Source of the DNA: Anaeromyxobacter paludicola
Lineage (GTDB): Bacteria; Myxococcota; Myxococcia; Myxococcales; Anaeromyxobacteraceae
Assembly (NCBI RefSeq): GCF_023169965.1
Contig: NZ_AP025592.1
Span: 1,426,001 to 1,490,000 of the forward strand
DNA length: 64,000 nucleotides
Direction of reading: 5' to 3'
Part shown: piece after piece, positions 18,981 through 27,169 of the stretch
How the letters are laid out: the number at the start of each line of letters is the position of its first letter
How positions within the stretch are numbered: the stretch's first letter is position 1
Made by a program: the position numbers and the translations under genes
The notes under the pieces: generated by a model
Seen by the model: the letters and a program-made list of their open reading frames with translations, nothing else
What the model was told of the DNA's origin: nothing
The model's database searches: none

Positions 18981-19901
18981 TCAGCCGCCGCGCGCGAAGG
19001 CGTCGGCCCGCGCGCGGAAGCGCCGGTGCAGGAGGCGGGTCACCTCGCCGGGCGCGCCGCTCCCCACCGGCCGGTCCCCGAGCCGCGTCACCGGGAGGAT
19101 CTCGCGGGCGGTCGAGGTGAGGAACAGCTCGTCGGCGCCCGCGAGCGCCTCCGGGCGCGGCCGCGCCTCGCGCACCGTCAGCCCCGCCTCGCGGGCGAGC
19201 GCGAGCACCACCGCGCGCGTCACCCCGGGCAGGAGCCCCGCGTCGAGCGGCGGGGTGGTCACCGCGCCGCCCTGCACCAGGAAGACGTTCGAGGAGGCGC
19301 CCTCGGTGACGAAGCCGTCGCGATCGACGGTGAGCGCCTCGTGCGCCCCCGCCGCGCGCGCCTGCCGGAGCGCGAGGACGTGCGCGAGGTGCGCGCCGGT
19401 CTTGGCGCTCGGCTCCCGGGGGCGGCCCACGGCGGTCTCGCCCACGATCACCGCGCCGACGCCCTGGCGGTAGGCGGCGAGCGGCGGCGCCTGCAGCGGC
19501 AGCGCGAGCAGGATCACCTTGGGGTCGGCCGCGAGCGCCGGATCGAGGCCGAGCTCGCCCGAGCCGCGCGTCACCACCAGCCGCACCGTGCGCTCGCCCA
19601 CGTTCCAGGGCGCCGCGTCCGGCGCCGGCGGCTCCTCGTCGGGCCCGGCGGGGCGCGACGCCGCGACCACCCGGGCCACCTCGGCCGACAGCCGCTCCCG
19701 CGGCCAGGGCAGCGCGAGGCCGATGCGCTCCGCCGAGCGGGCCAGGCGCGACAGGTGCTCCTCCCCCTCGAAGGCGCGCCCGCCGTAGGTGCGGAGCACC
19801 TCGTACACGCTGTCGCCGTAGAGGAACCCCCGGTCGAAGACCGAGACCACCGCCCGCTCCGGCGGGACCCGCTCGCCGTCGATGCTCACGACTGCCGGCA
19901 T
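18981..19901 (-). CDS. Class IV PLP aminotransferase (IlvE/Dat/PabC-like)
   Basis: 306 residues. The N-terminus has FDRGFLYGDSVYEVLRTYGG, the standard class IV opening. The PLP Lys is in REPSAKTGAHLAHVL and the cofactor phosphate-binding EGASSNVFLV follows. Such enzymes act as branched-chain or D-amino-acid aminotransferases or as 4-amino-4-deoxychorismate lyase. The sequence alone does not separate these. The neighbours (a SpoIID protein and a zinc-ribbon protein) give no pathway hint. The length matches the family. ATG 19901 directly precedes the conserved start region. Confidence 0.9.
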   Translation of the reverse strand: MPAVVSIDGERVPPERAVVSVFDRGFLYGDSVYEVLRTYGGRAFEGEEHLSRLARSAERIGLALPWPRERLSAEVARVVAASRPAGPDEEPPAPDAAPWNVGERTVRLVVTRGSGELGLDPALAADPKVILLALPLQAPPLAAYRQGVGAVIVGETAVGRPREPSAKTGAHLAHVLALRQARAAGAHEALTVDRDGFVTEGASSNVFLVQGGAVTTPPLDAGLLPGVTRAVVLALAREAGLTVREARPRPEALAGADELFLTSTAREILPVTRLGDRPVGSGAPGEVTRLLHRRFRARADAFARGG

Positions 19902-19978
19902 GATTGCGCCCCCGATTGCGTCGCCAATCGCCTGGATAGCAGCTTTCTTGACCGCCCACCACGGCGGAGATATCGCTC

Positions 19979-20266
19979 GTGGACATGGATCCCGCCGTCG
20001 AGTGCACGTGGTGCGGCGTCGCGATGACGGCCTTCACGGCCCCCGGGCGGAGCGTCCGGTGCTGGCAGTGCCCCCACTGCCGGAGGACCTTCTCGAGCGC
20101 CCGCGCGCCCGCCCCGGCCGCCACCGCGGAGGTGCGCTGGCCGCAGCTCAAGGACCGCGCGGCGCGCTGGTTCGAGCGGCTCGAGCGCGAGGGGCGCACC
20201 GCGCCCGCGGCGCCTCGGCGACTCTCGGCCGAGGCGGTCGCCGCCGTCGCCGCCCGCGGCCGCTGA
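19979..20266 (+). CDS. Small zinc-ribbon protein, unknown
   Basis: 95 residues from GTG 19979 behind a GGAG element; ATG 19985 is an alternative. Two Cys pairs, C-x2-C (CTWC) and C-x2-C (CPHC) with an extra Cys before the second, make a zinc ribbon in the first 35 residues. The rest is an Ala/Arg-rich helix with WFERLERE. No specific family recognised. It is transcribed divergently from the aminotransferase gene. It is plausibly a regulatory or RNA/DNA-binding ribbon, but this is not shown. Confidence 0.6.
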   Translation: MDMDPAVECTWCGVAMTAFTAPGRSVRCWQCPHCRRTFSSARAPAPAATAEVRWPQLKDRAARWFERLEREGRTAPAAPRRLSAEAVAAVAARGR

Positions 20267-20302
20267 CCGGCCCGCTGCGACCGGGGCTCCCGTCACCGCC
20301 GC

Positions 20303-20596
20303 TCAGGCCCGGGCGCGCGCCGGATCCAGCCCCAGGTAGCGGAGCATCCGGACCTGGTGCTCCCGCAGCCCGTGGAACCGGATGGGCCCGGCGTGCGCCC
20401 GCGCGGCGGCGCAGAACCGCGCCACGCTGTGGTCGTCGAAGTCGCGGACCGCGCTGAAGTCCACGAGCAGCGGCAGGCGCTCGCTCCGGCGCAGCGCCTC
20501 GATGAGCGAGGCGGCGGCGGAGGCGTCGAACGTCTGGCAGCGGAGGCGCAGCAGCACGATGCCGTCGCGCCGCTCGGTACGAATCGTGTCGGCCAT
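20303..20596 (-). CDS. STAS-like domain protein
   Basis: 97 residues from ATG 20596 behind AAGGTGG with good spacing; a GTG at 20608 would add four residues. The pattern GIVLLRLRCQTFDASAAASL - LPLLVDFSAVRDFDDHSVARF resembles a STAS/anti-sigma-factor-antagonist fold: beta strand, helix, a second strand ending at the position of the phosphorylatable Ser, then helix. The usual D-S dipeptide is replaced by D-F-D-D-H-S, so regulation by phosphorylation is uncertain. Isolated gene, convergent with the zinc-ribbon gene. Confidence 0.6.
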   Translation of the reverse strand: MADTIRTERRDGIVLLRLRCQTFDASAAASLIEALRRSERLPLLVDFSAVRDFDDHSVARFCAAARAHAGPIRFHGLREHQVRMLRYLGLDPARARA

Positions 20597-20704
20597 GGGC
20601 TTTTCCACCTTCTGCTGAATTCGAAGGTAGGCACGGCGCTTCCGCCGAAGAAGCGCGCCGCGCGCGAGGGCCCCCGGCGTGGCCGACCCCCGGGACCGGG
20701 AAGA

Positions 20705-21082
20705 TCAGCGCAACCGGGGCTGCTCTGCGCGGAGCAGCGCGCAACGGTCCTGGAACTCGCGGCGCTCCGACAGCAAGGCGGACTGGTGCCGGCCGCCGGT
20801 GCCGGCGCGCCCCAGCGGCGGCGGACTGGCCGCCCGCATGGCCGTGCCGGGCTCGAAGCTCTCGTTGGCGCGGCTGGCGTCGCCCTCGCGGCCGTCCCGC
20901 TGCGCCGCGTCGGCGAGCGCCGCGTCGTCGAGCCAGTAGGGCAGCTTCCCGCTCCAGCAGGCCGCCGCCTCCGCCCGCTGCCGGTCCCGGAGGTCGAGCG
21001 GGGGTGGGCGCTCCAGCACCCGGTGGGCGCAGCCGGAGGCGATCACGAGGAGCGCGGCGAGGCGGGCGGATTTCTGAGTCAT
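20705..21082 (-). CDS. Small lipoprotein, unknown
   Basis: 125 residues. The signal sequence ends in a lipobox (LLVIASGCAH), so it should be lipid-anchored. The mature part is Ala/Arg-rich and helical with no recognised domain. It contains three further Cys. It lies divergent to the decaheme cytochrome gene, with a 447-bp intergenic region between the two starts. A role with the cytochrome is only a guess from position. Confidence 0.6.
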   Translation of the reverse strand: MTQKSARLAALLVIASGCAHRVLERPPPLDLRDRQRAEAAACWSGKLPYWLDDAALADAAQRDGREGDASRANESFEPGTAMRAASPPPLGRAGTGGRHQSALLSERREFQDRCALLRAEQPRLR

Positions 21083-21529
21083 GGAGATGACACCTTACCC
21101 CCACCTGAACTCACACGGAGGCCGAAACGCGCAGCCGAGGCAATTTTTGCGCACCCGTGGAGCGACCTGACGATATTCCGCAGGTCCTGCACGCTCAGGG
21201 TTTGCGGCGACCCATGTCGCCTCCTTCAGCGGTCGTTCACGGTGTGTGTCCCCGGCCCGCGGACCGCCAAAATCCTGCAAACCGATCTCGGGATGGAGCG
21301 ACTCCAAAATCGAGTGACCACTTCGGGGGAATTCCTCGCCGCGGACCGGCGAAGGACCGACCGACCGGATCGCTCGAGTACGCACGGAGTGAAGCGCGAA
21401 AGCGCTCGGACGGAGGAGGCCGAGGGCTCCCTCGCAGTGGCGCGGAAGTCGCAGACGCGGGGCTCGCATTCGCCGGTCACCCCCGGCCGGCGAGGCACGG
21501 GAAGACACCTCTAGTCGGAGTTCAAGGTA
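21083..21529 (+). other. 447-bp divergent intergenic region before the cytochrome gene
   Basis: No coding sequence is supported here. Short open frames are present on both strands, but their translations are Arg/Pro-rich and match nothing. The region must contain the promoters of the lipoprotein and the cytochrome. A weak sigma-54-like match is listed separately. I looked for a GEMM-type cyclic dinucleotide riboswitch because such elements precede cytochrome genes in Geobacter; I did not see one. Confidence 0.5.
21438..21453 (+). promoter_or_regulatory. Weak sigma-54-like motif upstream of the cytochrome
   Basis: TGGCGCGGAAGTCGCA keeps the GG and GC dinucleotides at sigma-54 spacing but deviates at two consensus positions, including the -13 T. 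It lies 77 bp before the cytochrome ATG. Treat as a possibility only. Confidence 0.2.
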
Positions 21530-24130
21530 ATGACGCAAACGCACAAGCATCGCGCGCTTGCCCTCGCTGCGTTCGTCGCCGTCGCGACGACCGCCTGCGC
21601 GGGGAAGGACGGCGCCAAGGGCAGCGACGGCGCCGCTGGTACGCCGGGCGCCGCCGGCACGAACGGGACCAACGGCACCAACGGGACGAACGGCCAGAAC
21701 GGCGTCGCCGGCGCCTCCACCGGTCTCAAGATCGCGGTGAGCGGCGCGACGGTCAACGCCGACGGCACCGTCTCCGTCCGCTTCACCGCCAAGGACGACC
21801 GGGGCTACCCGGTCGATCTCTCCGGCACCACCTACTCGGTCAACACCCAGATCAAGCCGCGCTTCTCGATCGCCTACGTGAGCCAGGACTCGAACGGCAA
21901 CGTCCTGCCGTACACGGTCCTCTCGAAGAGCGGCACCCCGGCCCAGCCCACGGCGTTCGACCCGACCGCCGCCAGCTCCGGCACCCTGGTGGAGAACGGC
22001 ACCAGCGCCGGCGACTACACCTACACCTTCCCGGCCTCCGCCGCGCTCGACTCGACCAAGGCGAGCAACACCCACGTCGTCTGGATCCAGGCCTCCCGCC
22101 AGACCGACACCAACAACCCGTACGACTCGGCGACGTTCACCACCGTGAACCAGGAGTACGACTTCATCCCGGCCGGCAGCGGCACGGTCGTGAAGCGCGA
22201 GGTCGCCTCGACCACCGCCTGCAACGCCTGCCACGCCGGCTTCAAGCCCGAGGGCGGCGGCCTCTACCCCGGCGCCGCGAACGCGCCGTTCCACGGCGGC
22301 GGCCGCAACCAGGCCGCGTACTGCGACATCTGCCACAACCCGGGCCGCACCTCGAACCCCGCGGCCGACGCCTCGGTCTTCGTGCACCGGATCCACAACG
22401 GCAAGAACATCCAGACCGCGAACCAGTTCCACGGCATCGCCGCCACCTACCCGCAGGATCTCCGCAACTGCGACGCCTGCCACAAGGGCGCCGCCCAGGG
22501 CGGCCAGGCGTACAGCCGCCCGTCCCGCGCGGCCTGCGGCTCCTGCCATGACGCGGTGGACTTCACCGGCGCCGGCACCGCCACCTGCCAGGTGAGCGGG
22601 TTCAACGTGACCACTGGCGTCACCACCGCCGGCAACACCATGGGCGGCACGAGCAAGTGCAACCACCAGGGCGGCACCTACTCGGACGACACCAGCTGCA
22701 CCGCCTGCCACTTCCCGAACAAGGTGCAGGCCTACCACGTCCCGGTGGTCAACCCCGACCCGAACGTCGTGCTCCTCGGCGGCACCAACGCCAACACCAA
22801 CGCCGCCTTCGTCGCGGCCGCCAACGCGGTCCCGACCGGCGCCGCCCAGATCACCTATGACGTCAAGAGCGTGGGCGTGACCACCGACGGCAAGCTCAAC
22901 CCCTACATCGTCTTCAAGCTCAAGTCGACGGTCGGCGGGACCACCACGGACGTGGTGTTCAACACCTACGCCGCGGGCGTGACCACCGAGCTCATCAACG
23001 GGTTCGTCGGCTCCCCGAGCGTCTACTTCGCCTACGGCGAGCCGCAGGACGGCGTCACCGCCCCGGCCGACTTCAACGCGGCCGCGAGCGCCTACATCAA
23101 GCGGATCTGGAACGGCACCTACGCCGCCACCACCGCCACCCTGACCGGCCCGGACAGCAGCGGCTACTACACCGTGACCCTGACCGGCACCACCATCCCG
23201 GCCGGCACCACCCTCCTGACCGGCGGCGTCGGCTACACCTACGGCCTCAACAAGACCGATCTCACCAAGGACACCCAGCCGCTCACCGAGATCGACCTGT
23301 CGGCCTACCCGTACAACTCCACCACCCGCGTGGGCGGCCTGCTCGTGCCGGCGCCGGACGTGACGAAGGTGGCCACCGGCTTCACCGGCCGCCGCTCCAT
23401 CGTCAACAACGCGGCCTGCAACAACTGCCACTCGTTCCTCGGCGTCGCCCCGACGTTCCACGCCGGCCAGCGCAACGACGGCCCCACCTGCGCGTTCTGC
23501 CACACGCCGAACAAGACGAGCTACGGCTGGGCCGCCAACTCCAAGGACTTCATCCACGCCATCCACGGCGGGCGCGTCCGCTCGGTCGCGTTCAACTGGC
23601 ACGCCAGCTCGCCCACCGACAACTACGGTGACGTCGGCTTCCCGAGCGCGCTGAACAACTGCCAGGCCTGCCACTACCCCGGCACGTACGACTTCAGCGC
23701 TGTGGCGTCCAACAAGCAGGTCTACACCGACTCGCTCATGGCGAACCTGCTCTGGAGCACCGCCGCGACGGGCACCTTCAACGGCGCCGACACGACGATC
23801 AACTTCGAGTTCTCGCCGTACGTCACGACCGACGGCGTCACCAGCTACGGCACGGGCTACAGCGTGAGCGCGGCCGGCGTCCCGACCCAGGCCGCCGCCG
23901 CCTCGCTCGTCACCTCTCCCGTCACCGCCGCCTGCGTGGCCTGCCACGACAGCACCCAGGACAAGGCGCACATGAAGGCCAACGGCGGCTCGTTCTACGC
24001 GTCGCGCGCCTCGCTCACCCCGAGCGGCGCCGCCTCGTTCACCACGACGGGCGCCACCTCGGTCGAGCAGTGCCTGCTCTGCCACGGCCCCGGCGCGATG
24101 GCCCCCATCGGCGACGTGCACGGGTTCTAG
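21530..24130 (+). CDS. Decaheme c-type cytochrome, OmcA/MtrC family, lipoprotein with collagen-like linker
   Basis: 866 residues. A signal peptide ends in a lipobox (VATTACAG). It is followed at once by about 13 Gly-x-y triplets, several reading GTN, a collagen-like stretch of about 40 residues. The body contains exactly ten CxxCH haem motifs in two groups of five: CNACH, CDICH, CDACH, CGSCH, CTACH, then CNNCH, CAFCH, CQACH, CVACH, CLLCH. Beta-rich domains lie between them, the split layout of the OmcA/MtrC family. These proteins are cell-surface electron conduits to metal oxides or extracellular acceptors. No MtrA/MtrB-like partners are adjacent. A strong terminator follows, so it is probably monocistronic. 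ATG 21530 is the start giving a proper signal peptide. Confidence 0.95.
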   Translation: MTQTHKHRALALAAFVAVATTACAGKDGAKGSDGAAGTPGAAGTNGTNGTNGTNGQNGVAGASTGLKIAVSGATVNADGTVSVRFTAKDDRGYPVDLSGTTYSVNTQIKPRFSIAYVSQDSNGNVLPYTVLSKSGTPAQPTAFDPTAASSGTLVENGTSAGDYTYTFPASAALDSTKASNTHVVWIQASRQTDTNNPYDSATFTTVNQEYDFIPAGSGTVVKREVASTTACNACHAGFKPEGGGLYPGAANAPFHGGGRNQAAYCDICHNPGRTSNPAADASVFVHRIHNGKNIQTANQFHGIAATYPQDLRNCDACHKGAAQGGQAYSRPSRAACGSCHDAVDFTGAGTATCQVSGFNVTTGVTTAGNTMGGTSKCNHQGGTYSDDTSCTACHFPNKVQAYHVPVVNPDPNVVLLGGTNANTNAAFVAAANAVPTGAAQITYDVKSVGVTTDGKLNPYIVFKLKSTVGGTTTDVVFNTYAAGVTTELINGFVGSPSVYFAYGEPQDGVTAPADFNAAASAYIKRIWNGTYAATTATLTGPDSSGYYTVTLTGTTIPAGTTLLTGGVGYTYGLNKTDLTKDTQPLTEIDLSAYPYNSTTRVGGLLVPAPDVTKVATGFTGRRSIVNNAACNNCHSFLGVAPTFHAGQRNDGPTCAFCHTPNKTSYGWAANSKDFIHAIHGGRVRSVAFNWHASSPTDNYGDVGFPSALNNCQACHYPGTYDFSAVASNKQVYTDSLMANLLWSTAATGTFNGADTTINFEFSPYVTTDGVTSYGTGYSVSAAGVPTQAAAASLVTSPVTAACVACHDSTQDKAHMKANGGSFYASRASLTPSGAASFTTTGATSVEQCLLCHGPGAMAPIGDVHGF

Positions 24131-24171
24131 CGACGTGAGGCCCGGAGCCTGACGGCTCCTGGTCGAGGTTC

Positions 24172-24200
24172 GGGGCGGGCCCTCCGGGGCCCGCCCCTTT
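24172..24200 (+). terminator. Rho-independent terminator of the cytochrome gene
   Basis: An 11-bp G+C stem, GGGGCGGGCCC (24172-24182) with GGGCCCGCCCC (24187-24197), has a TCCG loop and is followed by TTT. It lies 42 bp after the cytochrome stop. Confidence 0.85.
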
Positions 24201-24313
24201 CCATTTCCGGCGCTCCCCGCCAGGGCCACCCGGCGCGTCGTCGGCTGCAACAGTCCCCCCGGGGCGTGATATCTAGCCTCCGGCCACCCTGCGGCGGAGG
24301 TGGCGCGCAGCCC

Positions 24314-24350
24314 GGGGCGCTAGCTCAATGGTAGAGCATCGGCCTTTTAA
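24314..24350 (+). repeat. Left attachment repeat (attL core), orphan tRNA-Lys 5' half
   Basis: A 37-bp copy of the tRNA-Lys 5' half (acceptor 5' strand, D arm and anticodon stem-loop through TTTTAA). After 24350 the sequence diverges into island DNA, so no functional tRNA is made here. Upstream is the host DNA that originally held the tRNA promoter. Confidence 0.95.
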
Positions 24351-24468
24351 TTCTCCGGAAGGGGCCAACCCAGGCGACCCCGGAGACCCGGAACCCAGTA
24401 AATAGAGGGGGTTCTGGACCTCGGCTTCGACCCCCTTAGCCGCCCTTCGTCCCCTTTGGCGGAACATT

Positions 24469-24486
24469 GGTAACACTTTAGTAACG
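24469..24486 (+). repeat. Left-end GTAAC repeat, possible integrase arm site
   Basis: GGTAACACTTTAGTAACG contains GTAAC twice, 11 bp apart. It resembles the right-end sequence at 47175-47191 at 13 of 16 positions. Both lie within about 125 bp of the attachment cores, which fits arm-type binding sites for the integrase or excisionase. Unproven. Confidence 0.35.
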
Positions 24487-24558
24487 CCGAGCGCTCGCTC
24501 GCCCGGGCGCTCCCACCGCCAGCCGGCCCCAGCAGCGCACTCGCGTCCAGCACCGCGC

Positions 24559-25467
24559 ATGCTTCAGCCGGAGGGCGAGGTCACCCCACAGACAGGGGCC
24601 GGGGACCTCCAGGAACTACTCCAGCGTGACGTCCGCATCGTCCGCTGGTTCCTCGAAGACCGGTGGGGCCGGCGCACGAAGCCCAACTCGACGCTGGGCC
24701 AGCTACTGGCCACATCCGAGAAGCTCGACCTGCATAGCCCCGCCAAGTCCGTCGAGAGCCTCGACAGCGAAGTCGCTCGGCATCACCTCCACGCTAGCGC
24801 GGTGCTGTTTCGCCTCGCCTGGGCCATCCGCGCACTGCACGGGAGTCATGCCATCGACTGGGTGGACGGGAGCTTCATCGACGACGAGGTGCTGGGCGAG
24901 GACACCAAGGAGACCAACGTCGAGCGGAAGCTCCCCGGAGGCATCGGCACGTTGGTCTTCGCAGGCCGGCTCGTACAGGCGGGCGGCGGTCGCATCGTGT
25001 CCATCAACGGCAAGGGAGTACGCGGCCACGACATCCGCTGGGTGACCAAATTCGGAGACACGGTGCTCGTCGAACGCAAGGACCGGTCGTACCAGGCGGG
25101 CTTGACCGACACGTCTGAGAAGCGGGTCTCCAGGGTCATCGCGGAGGTCCGGAACGCCGTCCTCAACATGCCTCGCGAGCCGGGCGCAGGCCGCGTCTTG
25201 GTGGTTGGATTCCAGCACCTCGTCCGGCAACACGAGGCGGAGGGCGTGGACAAGACGTACGAGGCTGGACTGAAGCAGGCCTTCGGCGCAGGCGCCGTGT
25301 GGCTGGAAGACCTGCCACACGTTGTGGTCCCCGAACACCTCGGGTTCGAGCCCAAGACGCGCGGCGAGAAGTGGGACTTTTTCTCCCCGCAGCCGCTAAA
25401 CCCGGAGCCGTGGTTCATGGCTCGGGTCGCGCCGCTCCTTGTCAAGGCGCTTGGGGTCTCGCTGTAG
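24559..25467 (+). CDS. PD-(D/E)xK-like putative nuclease, island left end
   Basis: 302 residues, no specific family recognised. Residues 150-180 read as a strand-turn-strand with GHDIRWVTKFGD then TVLVERKDRSY. Asp158, Glu172 and Lys174 have the spacing of a PD-(D/E)xK restriction-like nuclease core (D-x13-E-x-K). The N-terminal 110 residues are helical and the C-terminal part is alpha/beta. It is the first gene inside the left attachment site and reads inward. No clear ribosome-binding site is seen before ATG 24559. The host promoter that once drove tRNA-Lys now points at it, about 250 bp upstream. The nuclease assignment rests on one motif; it could instead be a non-catalytic relative. Confidence 0.6.
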   Translation: MLQPEGEVTPQTGAGDLQELLQRDVRIVRWFLEDRWGRRTKPNSTLGQLLATSEKLDLHSPAKSVESLDSEVARHHLHASAVLFRLAWAIRALHGSHAIDWVDGSFIDDEVLGEDTKETNVERKLPGGIGTLVFAGRLVQAGGGRIVSINGKGVRGHDIRWVTKFGDTVLVERKDRSYQAGLTDTSEKRVSRVIAEVRNAVLNMPREPGAGRVLVVGFQHLVRQHEAEGVDKTYEAGLKQAFGAGAVWLEDLPHVVVPEHLGFEPKTRGEKWDFFSPQPLNPEPWFMARVAPLLVKALGVSL

Positions 25468-25491
25468 CTGCCCCTCTCGCTTGCTACGGCC

Positions 25492-25887
25492 CTACAGCGC
25501 CCTCGGGTCCAGCATCGACCGCATGGCGGTGTCCATGTCGTCCAGGACCTCCTCCGGCAGGGCATCACGCCAGCAGCGCACAGCAACCGCTTCGTCCCCG
25601 CGCAGCGCCTGGACCTCGACTTCAGTCGTGCCGCGCTCGTCCCGGCAGCCGATGAGCCAGCAGGTGCCGCGCCTGGTCAGGTGCTCGACGTAGACCCGGC
25701 CCTCCTCCCAGAACGGAGGCCCGTCAGGTACCGGCACCAAGTAGGCGAAGACGGGCGTGCGGCCCCACTGGAATCCGATGGAGCAGGCCACAACGGACCA
25801 GCCCTCGTCCCCGCCTGCTCGCAGCACCAGCCGTGCGCCCTCTGGATGCTGACGCATGACCTCCTGCACCAAGGAGGCGTCTATCAC
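25492..25887 (-). CDS. Hypothetical protein coupled to the DNA glycosylase gene
   Basis: 131 residues, no family recognised. It has a mixed alpha/beta pattern, with strands at GWSVVACSIGFQW, VFAYLVPVP and TCWLIGCRDERGTTEVEVQAL, then an acidic helical C-terminus (LPEEVLDDMDTAM). No signal peptide or membrane segment. Its ATG overlaps the stop of the upstream glycosylase gene (ATGA), so the two are translationally coupled and probably work together. It ends 24 bp from the convergent PD-(D/E)xK-like gene. Confidence 0.65.
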   Translation of the reverse strand: MIDASLVQEVMRQHPEGARLVLRAGGDEGWSVVACSIGFQWGRTPVFAYLVPVPDGPPFWEEGRVYVEHLTRRGTCWLIGCRDERGTTEVEVQALRGDEAVAVRCWRDALPEEVLDDMDTAMRSMLDPRAL

Positions 25888-26528
25888 TGGCCCCTCCCCA
25901 GGAACTCCCGCAGCACTAGGATGTCCTGCTTCTGCTTCTCCGCCGGCCGCGAAACGCGACCCAGCAGACCAGGATGATACAGCGGTAGCAGTTGCCGGCC
26001 GCCCCAGGGGTGGAGCTTGCCGGCGTCCCGCAGGGCAAGCCGGTGATGCTCCAGCCGAGCCATCGCCTGAAGCGCCACACCCCCGAAGGTGATGATGACG
26101 GCTGGGTCAGCCACCTCGATGAACCGGCCGAGCCACTTGGAGCACAGGTCCTGCTGTCGCGCCGAGACGGGGTACTTCCCTCCCTGCCTCTTGGCCGGCA
26201 GGCACAGAACTGAGTTGGTGAACAGCACCTGGTCAGTGCCGAGCCCGACTGAGTCGAGCAGTTCCCACATGAACGAGCCCGTAGGGTCGGTGTCAGCCTC
26301 GACAGTCAGTCTTCTCTTGCCCTCGTCGAACGTATCGGACCGATTCGGCGCCTCCATGACGGCCATCACCTTGACCGGCCAGGGCGGTGCCCGCTGGACC
26401 ACGGGGTAGGCGCGGTCCTGGCCCTCACCGTGGAGCAGCCGCTCTGCCTGGCAGGTCGCGCAAGGTCCGGTGGCCGCCTTGCAGGCAGCAAGCGCCTCGT
26501 CCTGGAGGAGTTCGATGGGGTTCGGCAT
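25884..26528 (-). CDS. Uracil-DNA glycosylase superfamily protein (family 4-like, Fe-S)
   Basis: 214 residues. Four Cys (23, 26, 109, 129) follow the C-x2-C ... C ... C pattern that binds the 4Fe-4S cluster of family 4 enzymes. Motif 1 is MEAPNRSD (family: GEAPG) and the end motif is YHPGLLGR (family: HPS). Between them is LFTNSVLCLPAKRQGG and a helix-strand DPAVIITFGGVALQAM, standard for the fold. It differs from housekeeping enzymes in the base-pocket motif (EAPN rather than EAPG). That may mean altered base specificity. It is coupled by ATGA to a hypothetical gene on a mobile island. A role against phage DNA carrying modified bases is a possibility, not shown. Confidence 0.85.
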   Translation of the reverse strand: MPNPIELLQDEALAACKAATGPCATCQAERLLHGEGQDRAYPVVQRAPPWPVKVMAVMEAPNRSDTFDEGKRRLTVEADTDPTGSFMWELLDSVGLGTDQVLFTNSVLCLPAKRQGGKYPVSARQQDLCSKWLGRFIEVADPAVIITFGGVALQAMARLEHHRLALRDAGKLHPWGGRQLLPLYHPGLLGRVSRPAEKQKQDILVLREFLGRGQ

Positions 26529-26604
26529 GGGCGCATCATCCTCCTCTGGCTCGGACTCTGGCCAGCGTGGTGACAGACCCCGCTACTACGCCAGGTTCTA
26601 CCTC

Positions 26605-27153
26605 TCAGTCTTCGTTCCAGGCGACCTGCCTTTCTGGCGCCGCGTCCCCCCTCAACAAGGCCAGTTCCGCCTCCTCGGCCGGCGCCAGCGGCAGTCCACC
26701 CTCCATGGCCATGCAGTCCTTGTCCATCAACTCCTCCCTGCGGAGGTGGCACCGGTAGCAGATGGCATACCGAGCATTCTTGGGCCCGCCGCAGACTCGG
26801 CAGGGCTCGCCAACATCTCTTGCGTCGCCGGGTCTCCGGTGGCTCCTGTGCCACCTCAGATGACAAGGCTTGCAAATGACGACCACCTCATCAGCGTGCA
26901 TCGCCATGTACGAGGTCCAGTCGGGGAAGCCTTCTGGTAGCGCGTAGCGTTCTTTTTCATGGTGCACGGCGGCAGGTCGGCGTGGCGGGTCGAAGGAGAT
27001 GCCGCACCACTCGCAGACTGGTGTCCGGGAGATGATTTCGGCTCGACGCCGGCGCCAGGCGACAAGCTGCCATGGCTTGGTCGTTGAGTGCTTGTTCCGG
27101 CACCTCCCGGCCCTCAGGGCCCATCCGCAGGTGGGGCACTTGGCCGTGGGCAT
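26605..27153 (-). CDS. HNH-like zinc-binding protein
   Basis: 182 residues from ATG 27153, which follows GAGGT at good spacing; an ATG at 27186 would add 11 residues. There are three zinc-type Cys clusters: CPTCGWAL at the N-terminus, CEWCGISFDPPRRPAAVHHEKE with IVVICKPCHLRWHRSH-like pairing in the middle, and CRVCGGPKNARYAICYRC near the C-terminus. The middle block, C-x2-C, HH-E, then C-x2-C-H, has the order of an HNH nuclease with a zinc finger. The third HNH residue is less clear. The C-terminal ribbon is separate. It lies 76 bp upstream of the glycosylase gene on the same strand, so it may be in the same operon. Confidence 0.65.
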   Translation of the reverse strand: MPTAKCPTCGWALRAGRCRNKHSTTKPWQLVAWRRRRAEIISRTPVCEWCGISFDPPRRPAAVHHEKERYALPEGFPDWTSYMAMHADEVVVICKPCHLRWHRSHRRPGDARDVGEPCRVCGGPKNARYAICYRCHLRREELMDKDCMAMEGGLPLAPAEEAELALLRGDAAPERQVAWNED

Positions 27154-27169
27154 CGGAGCTACCTCACAC

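Noticed and set aside
21083-21529. GEMM-type cyclic-dinucleotide riboswitch before the cytochrome
   Set aside because: I looked for the conserved tetraloop-receptor and A-rich core motifs on both strands and did not find a convincing set.
21640-21710. The ACGAACGGG-type tandem repeat as a DNA minisatellite
   Set aside because: It encodes the Gly-x-y triplets of the cytochrome linker in frame, so it is explained by the protein repeat.
21095-24250. A 1051-codon minus-strand open frame under the cytochrome
   Set aside because: It is a Gly/Val-rich antisense translation of the cytochrome coding region; the + strand has ten haem motifs and a lipobox.
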